64,000 bases of DNA from Dryocosmus kuriphilus (GCA_038277395.1 CM076190.1:241533256-241597255), one strand, 5' to 3'; counted from the stretch's first letter, positions 11,581 through 22,925 are shown. The notes: a model not told the origin generated them from the sequence alone. Numbers and translations: made by a program.

Positions 11581-12455
11581 TTAAGCAATATAACAGCGCT
11601 TTAAAAAATTGGTGGGCTTTTTGGAACAAAAAAAGGATTAAATCCTTTCCGTCAGCAGACTAATGAAATTTTAGAATTTCTGACCGAGAGTTTCGATAAA
11701 GGGGCATATTACGGCACATTAATTACCGCAATATCAGCCATAGATTTAATTTCATCAAACGCTATCCCCGACTCCATGATAACTCGGTTTTTTTATAGTG
11801 GCCTCAGACTCAAACCTTCTCGAACAAGATATTCGAAAAATTGGGATGTTACACCGGTGCTGGATAAAGCTGCCGGTTGCTTTCCACTCAACTCGCTTTC
11901 CAACAGCTGATGGAAAAATGAGCAACTTTACTAGCTCTGGGAAGGAGACATCGAGTTCAAACCTTTTCATTCATCGACATAGATAAGATCAACTTTTCGA
12001 CAATAGGAGTTCAGATCAAAATCGATGCCCTTATGAAAACTTTTAAAGTAGGAAGCTGACAATCATGCTTGATCTTACCGTTTTTCGGATATAAACCAGG
12101 ACTTTCTCTACAAAGACACTTGAAAATTATTTGTATGCTACAAGTAAATTAAAAAATGGTTCAAAAACAGCTGTTTATTTCAACTAAAGAATCTCAAAAA
12201 GAGGTTCGTTCACAGCCACTTAGTCGGTGGATAAAATCATTTCATTCTCAATGCGGAATTGATAAGGATTTTACCGCTTACAGCACCAGACATGCTGCTT
12301 TTTTGACAGCCTTTATGATTAGCCTGGATTTAAATACAATAAGGAATACAGTAGGCTGGTCTCCAAAATCGTCAGCGTTTGCGCGTTTCTATAATCGATC
12401 GATTACCGTATCAAACGAAAGTTTTTGTAACGTGGTACTAAGAAATAAATCTTAG
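11580..12455 (+). pseudogene. DIRS-type tyrosine recombinase
   Basis: The N-terminal SAM-like part can be read as SESTIKQYNSALKNWWAFW. The C-terminal catalytic part (12156-12455) has LSRWIKSFHSQCGI, the arginine of YSTRHA, a tryptophan in VGWSPKSSA and the likely nucleophile tyrosine in FARFYNR. Several stops between 11940 and 12150 disrupt it. This recombinase, in place of an integrase, is what separates DIRS-type elements from LTR retrotransposons. Confidence 0.75.
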
Positions 12456-12950
12456 TTCTATACCGTTCTTAATATTAATTTTCAAATAAAATGGTGCGCA
12501 GAAAATTGTAGTCTCTGAACACCTACAAGAGTAATCTCGAGAAACGAGGTGAAAAGTATAATTGTACGATAAAATGAACTTCCCTAAGTGAAGGTCGATC
12601 GTAATTTTACGACCGCCTCGTTTCGAAGTGATTACTACCTCCCCATATAACGTAAATACCCTCCCCTTTTTGTTTTTCTAAGCGTAATCCTCGAGTATAT
12701 ATTAGAAAATTTTCTCACAAAGCTCTAAAATAATGAGTGGATTTGAGTCCCTTCTCCAGCAGGAGGAAGAGCAACAACCTCCGGCGAACAGAAAACCCAT
12801 TCCTGGAATAGAGTCTTTGCAGTTATCCGAAAATGCCAGTTTAAGAACTAAAGGAATTAAAATCCATCAAAGGATATTCCTCAGGATGCAAGAATTGTGG
12901 AAGTGGACAATACTGTCTCTAATCTAAACCACAATGATGTAAATCTCTAG
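12456..12950 (+). other. Spacer with one short unassigned ORF
   Basis: A 64-residue frame at 12733-12927 begins MSGFESLLQQEEEQQPP. It could be the start of the following LINE's protein or leftover DIRS sequence. I do not recognise it. The rest (12456-12732) is non-coding. Confidence 0.35.
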
Positions 12951-14690
12951 GACTTAAAATGTGCATTTTACGATAAGGGGGTATCTATGTTTCGCGACGA
13001 ATGAAGCCATGATACTTCTGAACGTGTAAGCACGACTCGGAGACGTATTCTACAGCTTCAGCCCAAAATTGAGAAGGCGACACGGCACTGCATGCGTCGC
13101 ATGTTCAGTGTGTGATCACGTACATATGTATCATCAAACAAGAAGTTTACACCAAAGATTAGAGCATTTGCTCGAACTTTGAGGAGATTCAATCACACTC
13201 TGGACAAGTGCAAGCTGCTGACCATCAAGCAGCACTGGAAGCAAAAAGTAACAGCTCTTGTAACAGCAGAGCAGCTGCTTAAGCAGCGGACAAAATGATA
13301 CAGCAAAATTCCGTCTTTGTTACTAGTGCTGTCCATCTGTTTAAAAAAGAGTAAAACGCCGTCAAAAAACCACCCAATCCAGAAGAGATCGATGTCTTCT
13401 GGAAGGGATATATGGAGAAACTTGTGTTCTGAACGAAGACACAGCAAATATAACGCTCTTTCGAAACTTTTGTCATAGGCAAGCTTTGGACGATCCAGCG
13501 GAGGAGTTTCCGCCAATTATTGTGGAAGAAGTGGAAAAAGTAGTCACTAGAATTAAGCACTTTTCAGGGTCGGGACCAGATATAAGTAACAACTTTTGGT
13601 TGAAGAAATTTTCTTCTCCTCACGATTCTCTGGCCGGTATGTTTACTTCCTTCCTTAACAGCGAACAATCTGTTCCGCAGTGGTTGGTAGAAGGTCGTAC
13701 GGTACTGAATCCAAAAACCGGAGAATTGTTAGATCCAAAGAGCTAAAGACACACACCTTGTTTAAGCACATGTTGCAAGCTGTTCATTGTCATGCATAAG
13801 GGAGAAGATATTAACATCTATTGGGATAGTGTGGAGCGCAGTAGTTGAACAACGTGGATGCATGAGAGGCATGGCAGTTTTCAGGTAGAACTTGTTAATA
13901 GACAGGTGTGTGAACCAAGATTCGATTCGGTATCGAAGCAACATTTCCATGGCTCGGATTGACTATCGCAATGCACTTGATTCTACAAATCACGAGCTGA
14001 TCATCAGGCTCCTCGTGTGTTAGACGGTACGTCCAAACGTATTGAGGTGCATAAGGGAGTTGATGCTTATGTGGCGAACGAGATATGTCATAACAATTGG
14101 CAACAGATAGGTGACCATAAACTGTGTCACCTACAGAAGAGGAGTCTCTCAGGGGGACTCTCTCAGTCTCTCCTCTTCTGCATCTCTCTCTTGCCTCTAG
14201 CCATTGCATTCCGGGAGAATCGCTTAAGATATATACATGGCCCGCCAAAAAATAGAGAATATAAGGTCAACCATCTTTTATATATGGAAAGCCTTAAACC
14301 CTTTGCCTGTTCAAAAAAGGACATAAGCATCCTTGTGGCGACCGTAAGTATACATGTACTCCCAGATGAGCAGAATGAACTCTAGTCTCGACAAATGTGC
14401 GTGCGTCCACCTCTGGAAAGGAAGGCTAGTAGAAGGATCCTTTTGTGAGGATCAAGATATTCAGCTTATAGGCGGAAATACCGTTCAGCATCATGGTAAT
14501 GGAGAGACATACGCATATCTTGGTATTCCGCAAGCGGAAAACCAAGATGATCTTGTGGTAAAAGTGACTGTGGAAAGAATGTTTCGTCAAACTCTCCGAA
14601 AAGGTTTGGCTTCAGATTTATGTGGGAAAAATAAGGTCCAGGCGAATAATACGCTTGCTTTTTCCATACTGCTGAAGTATTTGTAAAAAT
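12950..14690 (+). pseudogene. Second degraded LINE, R4/Dong-like reverse transcriptase
   Basis: The frame at 13486-13746 shows PIIVEEVEKVVTRIKHFSGS, LKKF and WLVEGRTVLNPKTGELLDPK, the opening of R2/R4-type LINE reverse transcriptase. After damaged sequence, 14140-14400 gives SLSGGLSQSLLFCISLLPLA, IHGPPKNREYKVNHLLYMES and LKPFA. The expected two aspartates of the active site (MDD) are changed to ES. Near 14590 FRQTLRKGLASDLCGKNKVQ with NTLAFSILL is the usual downstream block. Numerous stops and frameshifts are present. Upstream, 13030-13440 resembles the arginine-rich linker of this family. Confidence 0.65.
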
Positions 14691-15890
14691 TCAAGAACTA
14701 AATAATTAAGTCCTAATTTGAGCAAATAATAAATTCACAAGTCGTATTACAGCTTTGGGTTGCAAATTCTGTTTCCTAGAATCTTCGCGAATAAAAGTTT
14801 CTATTGGCACGAACATGAGCCATCACCGTCTGTCGATTAATATTGACTAATTTTACAAACATATAGCCTAGAACAGAACCCTTTCGTTGAACTGTGATTT
14901 TACAAACATTTCACTTGGAAGAGAACCCTGCCCCTGAAGCCCATTTCTCAACCGCCGTACTTGGTTATTGTCCGGATTTTATCTTAGCACGGACACAAAT
15001 CACCATGGCCTATCGGTTACTGACTTACTTTTTAGACATTTAGCAAGGAGCAGAAACCTGCAGCTCCGCAAACCGCTGTAATTGTATATTGACCTAACTG
15101 TATTTTAGTACGGGCAGGAACCATCATCGTCTGATGGTAAACGACTGGTTTTAGAGACATTTAGCATGCAACGAATCACCGTCGCCCATCGGTTACTGAT
15201 TAATTTGACAGATATTTAGGACGGACACGAACAATCATCGACTGTCGAATACTGATTAATTTTACAGATTTTTAGCCTGGAACAGAACCCCTCTCCTGAA
15301 GACTGTAGCTCGACAACCGGCACTACTTGGTTACTTACCGAATGGCATTTTAGCGCAGATATGAACCATCATCACCTGTTGATTACTGACTAATTTTACA
15401 AACTTTTAGCCTGCAACAGAATCCTACACACGAAATATGATTTTACAAACATTTAGTTTAGAACAGAATACTCACAGGTATATTACTTTCAATCCTGTGG
15501 CACGGCAGTACACCGTGCTTGGTTATTATTTGAATTAGGACACAAAACAGCATGAACTATCGGTAAATTACTGCTTATACCTATGTCAATTTCCCACATT
15601 ACCTACTAACGATAAGTAACTATATCAGATACCTACCTTACCGGCTGATGATTACTAGCTGGCCCATGTTCCTATCTTGCCAGCTGATGGTAACTAACAA
15701 CTCCAGACATATTTTACCGACCGATGCTTACTAACTACTACATTTCCAACTAATGGTTACTAAATCTCAGATTCCTGTCTTACCGATCGAGTTAACTAAT
15801 AACAGTAAATGGCTGGTCTGAGCCTGGAACAGAAACCTTCCTGTTTTCCCGACTGAGTGACTGAGCTGTACTCGGACGAACATAGCTATA
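14690..15890. repeat. Satellite D: irregular tandem repeat
   Basis: Motifs recur with uneven spacing (about 80-200 bp): TTTTACAAACATTT or variants, then AGCCTGGAACAGAACCC, and GACTGATTAATTTTAC-like stretches, together with ACCATCATC and CTTGGTTATT segments. Clear examples start near 14860, 14920, 15260, 15390 and 15440. There is no open frame. It abuts the upstream-block remnant of the secreted-protein genes. Confidence 0.6.
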
Positions 15891-16150
15891 CTATTATTTG
15901 TAACTCATTAATATGTTTTTCTCCTTAAATGAAATCACAAACATAATTCAAATTTATGGCTTGCTTTAAAAAAATTTTTAGAGAAAGAAATTATTGCTGC
16001 ACAATGGAATGGTCGCTTTTGGTGTAAAAAATGACTGGACTCAATTTAAATAAAACAATCTCTGGCTATTTTCTTTTGCTCGTCTTAGAAAGAAATTGGA
16101 ATGTTTCAAAATTCTTTAAAACATGTGTAAATGCCCTCAAATTTCTTAAA
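15890..16150 (-). other. Remnant of the gene upstream block (possible lost third copy)
   Basis: From about 15940 the sequence aligns with the blocks upstream of gene 1 (43720-43960) and gene 2 (63080-63330). Shared stretches include TTTCAAATTTATG-like and ACACAATGG motifs, CAATCTCT, CTCGTCTTA and the leader into satellite A. The matching first exon is not present to its left; satellite D takes its place. Confidence 0.5.
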
Positions 16151-17520
16151 AATTTCAAACGTCACTTGTAAACTGCAATTAGCTTTTGCAAATCGCAAAT
16201 CTCCGTTATTTTCTCTAGAATTCTGTAATTTTCCGAGAAAGACTACGAAAAACTACAATTAGCTTTTGTCAATCGCAAATCGTTGTTTCTTGTAAAAATT
16301 CATATTTCCCTTTAATTTTCCTGGAAAATCTCTAATTTGTAAGAAAACTTCTAAAAAATTACAACTAATCTTTGTAAATCGCAAATTTTCGATATTATTC
16401 GGAAGAATTCATTATTTCCTACAATTTTGGGTAAAAGTTTGTTATTCTGTAATATGAACCATGAAAAACTACAATTGGCTTTTCGAAATCGTTATTTTTC
16501 GTTATTTTTGTCAGAAACGTGATATTTTCTAGGAAATTTTATAAAGAAATATAATTATCTTCTTCAAAACGCAAATTTTTTTTATTTTTTTTTAGGATTC
16601 TGTAACTTCGTAAGACTGAAAAATTATAATTAACTTTTTCAAATCACAAAATTTTGTTGCTTTTTATTTTAGTTTGTAATTTCCTAGGAAATACTATGAA
16701 AAACTACAATTAGATTTTGCAAATCGAAAATTTGTCGTTCTTTTTTAATTTTTAAATTTCTAGGAAATACTGCGAAATGTACAACTAGCTTTTGCAAATC
16801 TCAAATTTTCGTTATTTTTTTATGTTTGAAAACTTCCTCAAAATATTATGAAAAACTACAGTTAGCCTTTGCAAATGTCAAATTTTCGTTATTTTCGTAG
16901 GAATCTATTATTTTCTACAATTATGTGTAGCAATTTGTTATTTTCTGATAAACAAACTACGAAAAACTACAATTTGTTTTTGCAAATGGTTAATCTTCGT
17001 TATTTTTATTAAAAATTTAATACTTTCAAGTAAATAATGCGAAAAAGTAGAATTCTCTTTTTCAAAACGAAAATATTCGTGTTTCTTTATTTAAAATTTT
17101 AATTCTCTAGAAAATATTATGGAAAACAACAATTTGTTTCTGCAAATCGCAAATCGCTGTTTTTTTTAAATTCCTAATTTTCTTTAATTTTCCGTATAAA
17201 GTAATTTTTTAAGAAAATATCTCAAAAATTAGATGTAGCCTCTGCAAATCGCAAATTTCCGTTATTTTTCGTGGGAATTCATTATTTTCTACAATTTTGT
17301 GTAGAACTTTGTTATTTTCTGATAGAAACTATGAAAAACTAGAATTAGATTCTGCAAATCGTAAACTTTCATTATTTGTTATAAATTAGACATTCCCTAG
17401 AAAATATTATGAAAAACTTGAACTAGCTTTTGCAAATCGTAATGTTTCGTTACTTTTGTGTAAAACTTCGTAGTTTTCTTATATATTCTCTAATAACTTG
17501 TATTTTTTTAGAGCAAATTT
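16150..17520. repeat. Satellite A array (first block)
   Basis: Degenerate units of roughly 80-110 bp built from GAAAAACTACAATTAGCTTT, TGCAAATCGCAAATTTTCGT, a T-run and GAATTCTGTAATTTTCTAGG. Units differ by 10-30 percent by eye, so the array is old. The same satellite occurs at 18310-18432, 22494-22740, 43900-45355, 55821-59100 and 63290-64000. Confidence 0.85.
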
Positions 17521-18310
17521 GAAAAATTACAACATTTTCAAAGAACTGGTCAAAGGCTTCAGTCTGACATTGGTTAGGCTTAAAATTGATATTTAGATAA
17601 ATTGTTTAAAAATTTCATAGCTGTACTTCGCTCATCTAACTTCATCTCCTTATTAATTCCTTAGTGCCTTCCCTTTGATCTTTACTAAGAGATGCTTTTT
17701 AACAATTATTTAATAAAATTATATTGTAGTAGTTTATCTTGAAAAAGGAGTCGTTTTCCTTGAAAGGCAAGAATTTAAATTATTATTTCTGCATATTTTG
17801 AACTGCACAATTGCTCTTCTAATTATTATTTTATTTAGTATGGACATGAACCCTTTTTTCCCAAGAATCATATTATTAACATTACAAAATTTCAAAATGT
17901 GCTTGAGATACTTTTAAAATGCTTTATTAGAATCTTCTTTAGTCTGTCTATTATAAATTCCCATGAAAATATATATACTTTCAAAATAATTCAATAAATC
18001 ACACCATCCACTCAAAGCTTTGATCTTTTTCACAGCATATTGTACATATTACAATATTGGTGTCACACTTGCTATGAGAAAGATTATTACACAAACGTTA
18101 GACTTACGTTTTGTTAAATTAACCTGAAAAAGGAAAATGTCTAATACCTAGAATCCATTTATAGATAAGAGCACCGTCAAACGTACGCGCTACGTTTTAC
18201 TTTAGGTATTAGATATTTGACTTTTTCTGAGTAATTTAAGAAAACGTATTACCGATCGTACGTTAATTAAAACTTTATGGTGATATCAATGAGAAACTTA
18301 CGGCATACAC
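17520..18310. other. Insert in satellite A, with an imperfect fold-back
   Basis: Satellite A stops near 17520 and resumes near 18310. The intervening ~790 bp is unique AT-rich sequence without an ORF. Its right part holds an inverted repeat with arms of about 70 bp (18085-18155 and 18200-18270) separated by a ~45-bp loop. It may be a small non-autonomous element. Confidence 0.5.
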
Positions 18311-18432
18311 GTATTTCGAGGAAATTCATAATATTCTACTACTTCGTGTAAAAAATTATCATTTTCTAATATAAGCTATGAAAAACTACAACTGGTTTTT
18401 CAAAACCGTCAATTTTCGCTATCTTTTTTAGA

Positions 18433-18845
18433 AAGGACACCGCACACTTTACATTAAAATCCTGCAGCGGTCAAATTGGCTGAAGCTGCAACATATTATA
18501 GCTCAAAGCCTCTTGATCAAAAAACTCAAATGGGTACTAGTCCAAAAAATTAAAAGTTTTCGAAATAGGCGGGGTTGAACGCGAAAAACATGACCACAAG
18601 CGAATCTAATGTCACGCTTGAAACTTAAAGAAGAGGTGCAGGTTTCTCAAAAAAATGTGATCAGCACAATCACTGAAAACACTAGAAACACTGGCAAGAT
18701 CAGTCCAGCTAATAAGGGAAACAAAATGGCGCTGTCCTTGTAATAATAGGCGAAATCATGGAGCTCTCCTGGCAATATAAATACTGCTCGAAATATTGAA
18801 GTTGGAAGACAGGTCAGTCAATGAATGCAAGACTATAGATCATTC
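18433..18845. repeat. Left terminal inverted repeat of the DNA transposon
   Basis: Pairs with 21010-21350 plus 22431-22493 in inverted orientation. Shared runs include CATTAAAATCC, GGTCAAATTGGCTGAA, CCTGATCAAAAAA-like and GCGAATCTAATG, and CATTCA/AAGACT near the inner edge. Confidence 0.75.
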
Positions 18846-18989
18846 TAGATATAAATGGAAAAGCCAGTCCAGCTACTAAAGGCAACATAATGGGACTGCC
18901 CTGTCAATTTGAAGATTTTTCAAAATAATCAAGGCAGCCTTTCTGGACTACCAAAGATATTTAGTAATCGAGTTAATTAAAATATGACT

Positions 18990-20180
18990 ATAGATCAGTC
19001 CAACCAACAAAGAAAGACATGTTGTTAGTCCAGCCAGTTAAGATCAGACTATAGATCAGTCCAACCAACAAAGGCAAGACATGTTATTAGCCAAGCCGGT
19101 TAAGAAAAGATTATAGGTCAGGCCAACCAACAAAGGCAAGACATGTTATTAGTCCAGCCGGTTAAGACAAGAGATCAGTCCAACCATCAAAGGCGAAACA
19201 CGTTATTAGTCCAGTCGGTTAAGACAAGACTATAGATCAGTCCAACCAACAAAGGCAAGACATGTTATTAGTCCAGCCGGGTAAGACAAGAGATCAGTCC
19301 AACCAACAAAGGCAAGACATGTTACTAGTCCAGCCGGGTAAGACAAGAGATCAGTCCAACCAACAAAGGCAAGACATGTTACTAGTCCAGCCGGGTAAGA
19401 CAAGAGATCAGTCCAACCAACAAAGGCAAGACATGTTATTAGTCCACCCGGTTAAGAAAAGACAATATATCAGTCCAACCAACAAAGGCAAGACATGTTA
19501 TTAGCCAAGCCGGTTAAGAAAAGATTATAGGTCAGTCCAACCAACAAAGGAAAGACATGTTATTAGTCCAGCCGGTTAAGACAAGGGATCAGTCCAACCA
19601 ACAAAGGCAAAACATGTTATTAGTCCAGCCGTTTAAGACAAGACTATAGATCAGTCCAACCAACAAAGGCAAGACATGTTATTAGTCCAGCTGTTTAGGA
19701 CAAGAGATCAGTCCAACCAACGAAGGTAAGACATGTTTATTAGTCCAGGCGGGTAAGACAAGAGATCAGTCCAACCAACAAAGGCAAGACATGTTACTAG
19801 TCCAGCCGGGTAAGACAAGAGATCAGTCCAACCAACAAAGGCAAGACATGTTATTAGTCCACCCGGTTAAGAAAAGACAATATATCAGTCCAACCAACAA
19901 AGGCAAGACATGTTATTAGCCAAGCCGGTTAAGAAAAGATTATAGGTCAGTCCAAACAACAAAGGAAAGACATGTTATTAGTCCAGCCGGTTAAGACAAG
20001 GGATCAGTCCAACCAACAAAGGCAAAACATGTTATTAGTCCAGCCGGTTAAGAAAAGACTATAGATCAATCCAACCAACAAAGGCAAGACATGTTATTAG
20101 TCCAGCCAGTTAAGACAAGACTATTTATCAGTTCAACCAACAAAGGCAAGACATGTTATTAGTCCAACCGGTAAAGTCAG
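18990..20180 (+). repeat. Minisatellite, 57-63 bp unit
   Basis: About 20 copies built from GATCAGTCCAACCAACAAAG, GCAAGACATGTTATTAGTCC and AGCCGGTTAAGACAAGA, with or without a CTATA hexamer-like insert that changes the period from 57 to 63 bp. Some units appear in the same order twice (19320-19560 and 19780-20010), showing block duplication. The 80-residue frame at 19262-19504 exists only because 57 is a multiple of three. The unit resembles the element's own subterminal sequence near 18690 and 18860. Confidence 0.9.
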
Positions 20181-20237
20181 GCACATAAATTCTGGCTGAG
20201 TGACAAGAATTTTGTGTAGTTCTGTACCGAAAAAACG

Positions 20238-20690
20238 TTAAGGCCTATTTACGAATTGTAAACCGTCCAATAAAATACGCGGTATAAAGACATTGGTACC
20301 TGAATTCTGAAAACACCAGTGAATTGATTCGGGGATGTAGATATTTTTTATAATAAAAGTATTAACAATGCACTCGAAAGAAAGTCTTACAAAATCTTCC
20401 AACAGATTGCAAAATATGCAAGAAACATTCCTCTTCGGCCTAATTACATTTAGTCTTAAATATTCTTCATTCTGTTCTACATCACGTATTTCCGAGTTGA
20501 TATTTCGATTGCAACTTACACATATACGAGTATTACCTTGTATCTCTTGATGAGGATGATCCATGTTAGCACGATGAAGAATTGCGGTCTGATACTTTTG
20601 CGCATCCAGTTCTTCAGAATTACGCACCACTACGCGAGGTTCACATTGAAGATCAGACACATAACAATGTATTCTATTTCGTCCTGCCAA
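20238..20690 (-). pseudogene. Partial transposase-like ORF, Cys-rich N-terminal domain
   Basis: An open frame of about 150 codons without a convincing ATG; it opens at TTG, and a possible splice acceptor TTGGCAG lies at its start. It has RICVSCNRNI and SCIFC, two C-x2-C pairs, then FECIVNTFIIKNIYIPESIH, WCF and LLDGLQFVNRP. The Cys pairs, the 'long helix, R/K-x-NIYIP' segment and a following CC/H-like site resemble the zinc-binding N terminus of transposases of the ISL2EU/IS5 type known from arthropods. The catalytic domain that should follow is replaced by the minisatellite. I cannot confirm the family without a search. Confidence 0.4.
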
Positions 20691-20699
20691 GTCAGTTTT

Positions 20700-21009
20700 A
20701 ATTCAGCAAGTATTATGCGAACGTATTATGCAAACATAAAAACTTACTCGTATATCCGCAGTTTAACATATGTGATGTATACGCATTTATCTATTGTACG
20801 ATGTGTCTATTGCGAAGTAGTCTATATTGAGGAATAAGAACAAATAGAACTAAGCATTTCCTTAGATGTTTACAAATGATGAAAAAGCTGAAACAGCGAT
20901 TTTAGAAACGAATGAAATATGAGTCAACATCTTATGTTTCACAACTGCAGGAAGTTCAGAAACAAATGAAGAAACGACAATGTGCGTGATTGTCTTATAT
21001 TTTAGATCT
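20700..21009. other. Internal spacer of the DNA transposon
   Basis: Between the partial transposase ORF and the right inverted repeat. No gene is recognised here; short frames in it are not supported by any motif. Confidence 0.4.
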
Positions 21010-21351
21010 ACAGTCTTGCATTCACTGACTGAACTGTATTCCATCTTCAATATTTTGAGCAGTATTTACATTGCCAGAACATCCCCATGATTTCGCCTAT
21101 TATTAACAGGACAGCGACATTTTTCGCTCATGTTAACTGGACCGAACTTACACGTGTTTCTAGTAATGTGACTGATTCTTGTAACCAAATTTTATTGGAA
21201 AATTTGCACCTTTTCTTTAAGTTTCAAGAGTGGCATTAGATTCGCTTGCGGTGATATTTTTCGCGTTCAACCACACCTATATCAAAAACTTTTGACTTTT
21301 TGGACTTGTACCCACCAAGATTTTTTGATCAGGAGGCTTTGAACTATAATA

Positions 21352-22428
21352 CGAGGTGTGATCAAAAAGTAAGGGGACTTTTTGAATTTCGCGGGATGTA
21401 TACAGTCGATATTCGTTTTCTTTTTTTCTTATGCTGGTACACTCGTCCCAAACATATGTGCACAGTTTCAGGTATATAGAATTTTTTCTTTGTTTGTGAG
21501 AGGAATAAAGGTTAGAAGTGTTTTGCGTGCTCGGCGATTTTCTGCTGTCGAAAAAAATGGATCAAAGAATTTGCATCCAATTTTGTGTAAAAATTGCAAT
21601 TAAGTGCTCGAAAACACTTGAAATGTTGACAGTGGCATCCGGCGAGTGTACTCTGAGTAAAAAAAATGTTTGTAAGTGGTACAAGCTCTTTCGGGAAGGC
21701 CGAGAAGATGTTAATGACGAAGCTGGCCCTGGACGCCTCAGCACGTCAACAACTGATGAAAACGTTGAAGAAGTGAAGAAAATAGTGTTGGTGAATCATC
21801 GAATTACCATTAGAGAAGTCGCTGATGATATTGGCATCTCGTTTGGCTCGTGCCAAGCACACAAAGTTCGATCAAATGTCAAGGTTTTGCTTAAGTTTTT
21901 CTTCGATTATCATGGCTTAGTGCATCAGGAGTTCTTACCACAAGGTCGTACAGTTAATAAAGAGTTATTACCTTGAAGTTATGCACCGCTTGCGTGAAGC
22001 AATACGAAAAAAAACGTCCGAAATTGTGGAAAAACCAGTCATGGTTATTGCACCATGATAATGCGCCAGCTCAGACGTCATTGCTTGTTCGTAATTTTTT
22101 GGCCAATAATAACACCATAATCATGCCTCAGCCACCTTTTTCATCAGATTTGGCTCCCTGCGACTTCTTCCTGTTTCCAAAACTGAAAAGACACATGAAA
22201 AGACGGCTTTTTGCGACGATTGAGGAGATAAAGACCGCATCGCTGGAAGAGCTGAAGGCTATACCAAAAAGTGCTCATCAGAAATTCTTTGAGGATTGAA
22301 AAAAGCGCTGGCACAAATGTATTATATCCGAGGGGAACTAGTTTGAAGGGGACAACATAAATATTGATGAATAAATAAATATTTTTTGATAAAAATAGAA
22401 AGTCACCTTACTTTTTGATCACACCTCG
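21352..22428 (+). mobile_element. mariner element 2, internally deleted
   Basis: Inverted repeats start CGAGGTGTGATCAAAAAGTA on both sides, with TA at 21350-21351 and 22429-22430. It sits inside the right inverted repeat of the larger DNA transposon and splits it cleanly. Length is 1077 bp. It belongs to the same family as the mariner at 9173, but is better preserved and carries a different deletion. Confidence 0.92.
21556..22373 (+). pseudogene. mariner transposase (SETMAR-like), deleted and frameshifted
   Basis: The frame from 21556 gives the helix-turn-helix part (TLEMLTVASGECTLSKKNVC, EEVKKIVLVNHRITIREVAD, ISFGSCQA), then jumps to VRSNVKVLLKFFFDYHGLVH. The block with the first catalytic Asp is therefore deleted at about 21860. 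A frameshift near 21975 moves the reading to WLLHHDNAPAQTSLLVRNFL and SSDLAPCDFFLFPKLK. From the Asp of HHDN to the Asp of PCDFF there are 34 residues, the mariner D34D signature. A stop interrupts the end near 22298. Confidence 0.88.
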
Positions 22429-22493
22429 TATAGTGCAGTTTCAGCCAATTTGACCGTGGACGGATTTTAATGGAAAATGTGCGGGGCCCTTTA

Positions 22494-22925
22494 TAATTTT
22501 CTAAGAATAACTATGAAAAATTACAAAAAGCTTTTGAAAAATAGAAATTTTTGTTTCTTTTTGTGGAAATTCGAAACCTTCTGCAATTTTGTGTAGAAGT
22601 TCGTAATTTTGAGAAAAAATAAGAAAAAATACAGCTAACCTTTGCATAATCGAAAATTTCGTTATTTTTGTTCGGAAATTGGTATTTTTAATAAAGAAAA
22701 GTTAGATATCAAAGCAAATTCAGAAATTTTAAACAACTTTATGATATGTTGAAGTTTTCAACGAAAATTGGTATTTTTAGGAAAAAATTGTTAGATTTCA
22801 AATAAGAGTCATAATTTGTAAATAATTTTAGTTTAAGATGTTGCCTGCACATAATAATTAAAATTATAATTATAAATAGGAAGAAGGAATTGGAATAGGA
22901 TTGCAAAATCCATAGCGAATTCAAA
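22494..22925. repeat. Satellite A remnant and 3' flank of gene 1
   Basis: Satellite A units continue to about 22740. The rest, including ATAAATAGGAAGAAGGAATT, aligns base for base with 59060-59330 beside gene 2, so it belongs to the duplicated gene segment. Confidence 0.7.

Larger units (their letters stand above)
8440..12455 (+). mobile_element. Degraded DIRS-type retrotransposon (tyrosine recombinase)
   Basis: Reading frames in order give a DIRS-type reverse transcriptase (8550-9170 and 10113-10620), RNase H region (about 10680-11580) and tyrosine recombinase (about 11580-12455). That order and the recombinase identify the class. A mariner splits the reverse transcriptase at a TA. Removing the mariner and one TA gives SYIDLKNAYFLMPIDKRY in one frame, the classic second block of this enzyme. 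Many stops and frameshifts show the copy is dead. Terminal repeats could not be delimited. Confidence 0.8.
18433..22493 (-). mobile_element. DNA transposon with ~400-bp terminal inverted repeats (possibly ISL2EU/IS5-like)
   Basis: The left end (AAAGGACACCGCACA at about 18433) and the reversed right end (AAAGGGCCCCGCACA at about 22493) match for about 400 bp once the mariner in the right arm is removed. Both sides are satellite A. Between the arms are a 1.2-kb minisatellite and one partial ORF on the minus strand. The class rests on that ORF only and is tentative. The target duplication is not clear: a few bases of satellite seem missing at the junction. Confidence 0.6.

Noticed and set aside
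11755..11986. ORFs of 71 and 62 codons over the recombinase region
   Set aside because: Off-frame readings of the damaged tyrosine recombinase.
19262..19504. 80-residue ORF with a repeated MLLVQPGKTRDQSNQQRQD motif
   Set aside because: It arises from a 57-bp minisatellite unit, which is divisible by three; no other coding evidence.
18990..20180. CRISPR-like regular repeats
   Set aside because: Units are adjacent without unique spacers, and the genome is eukaryotic.
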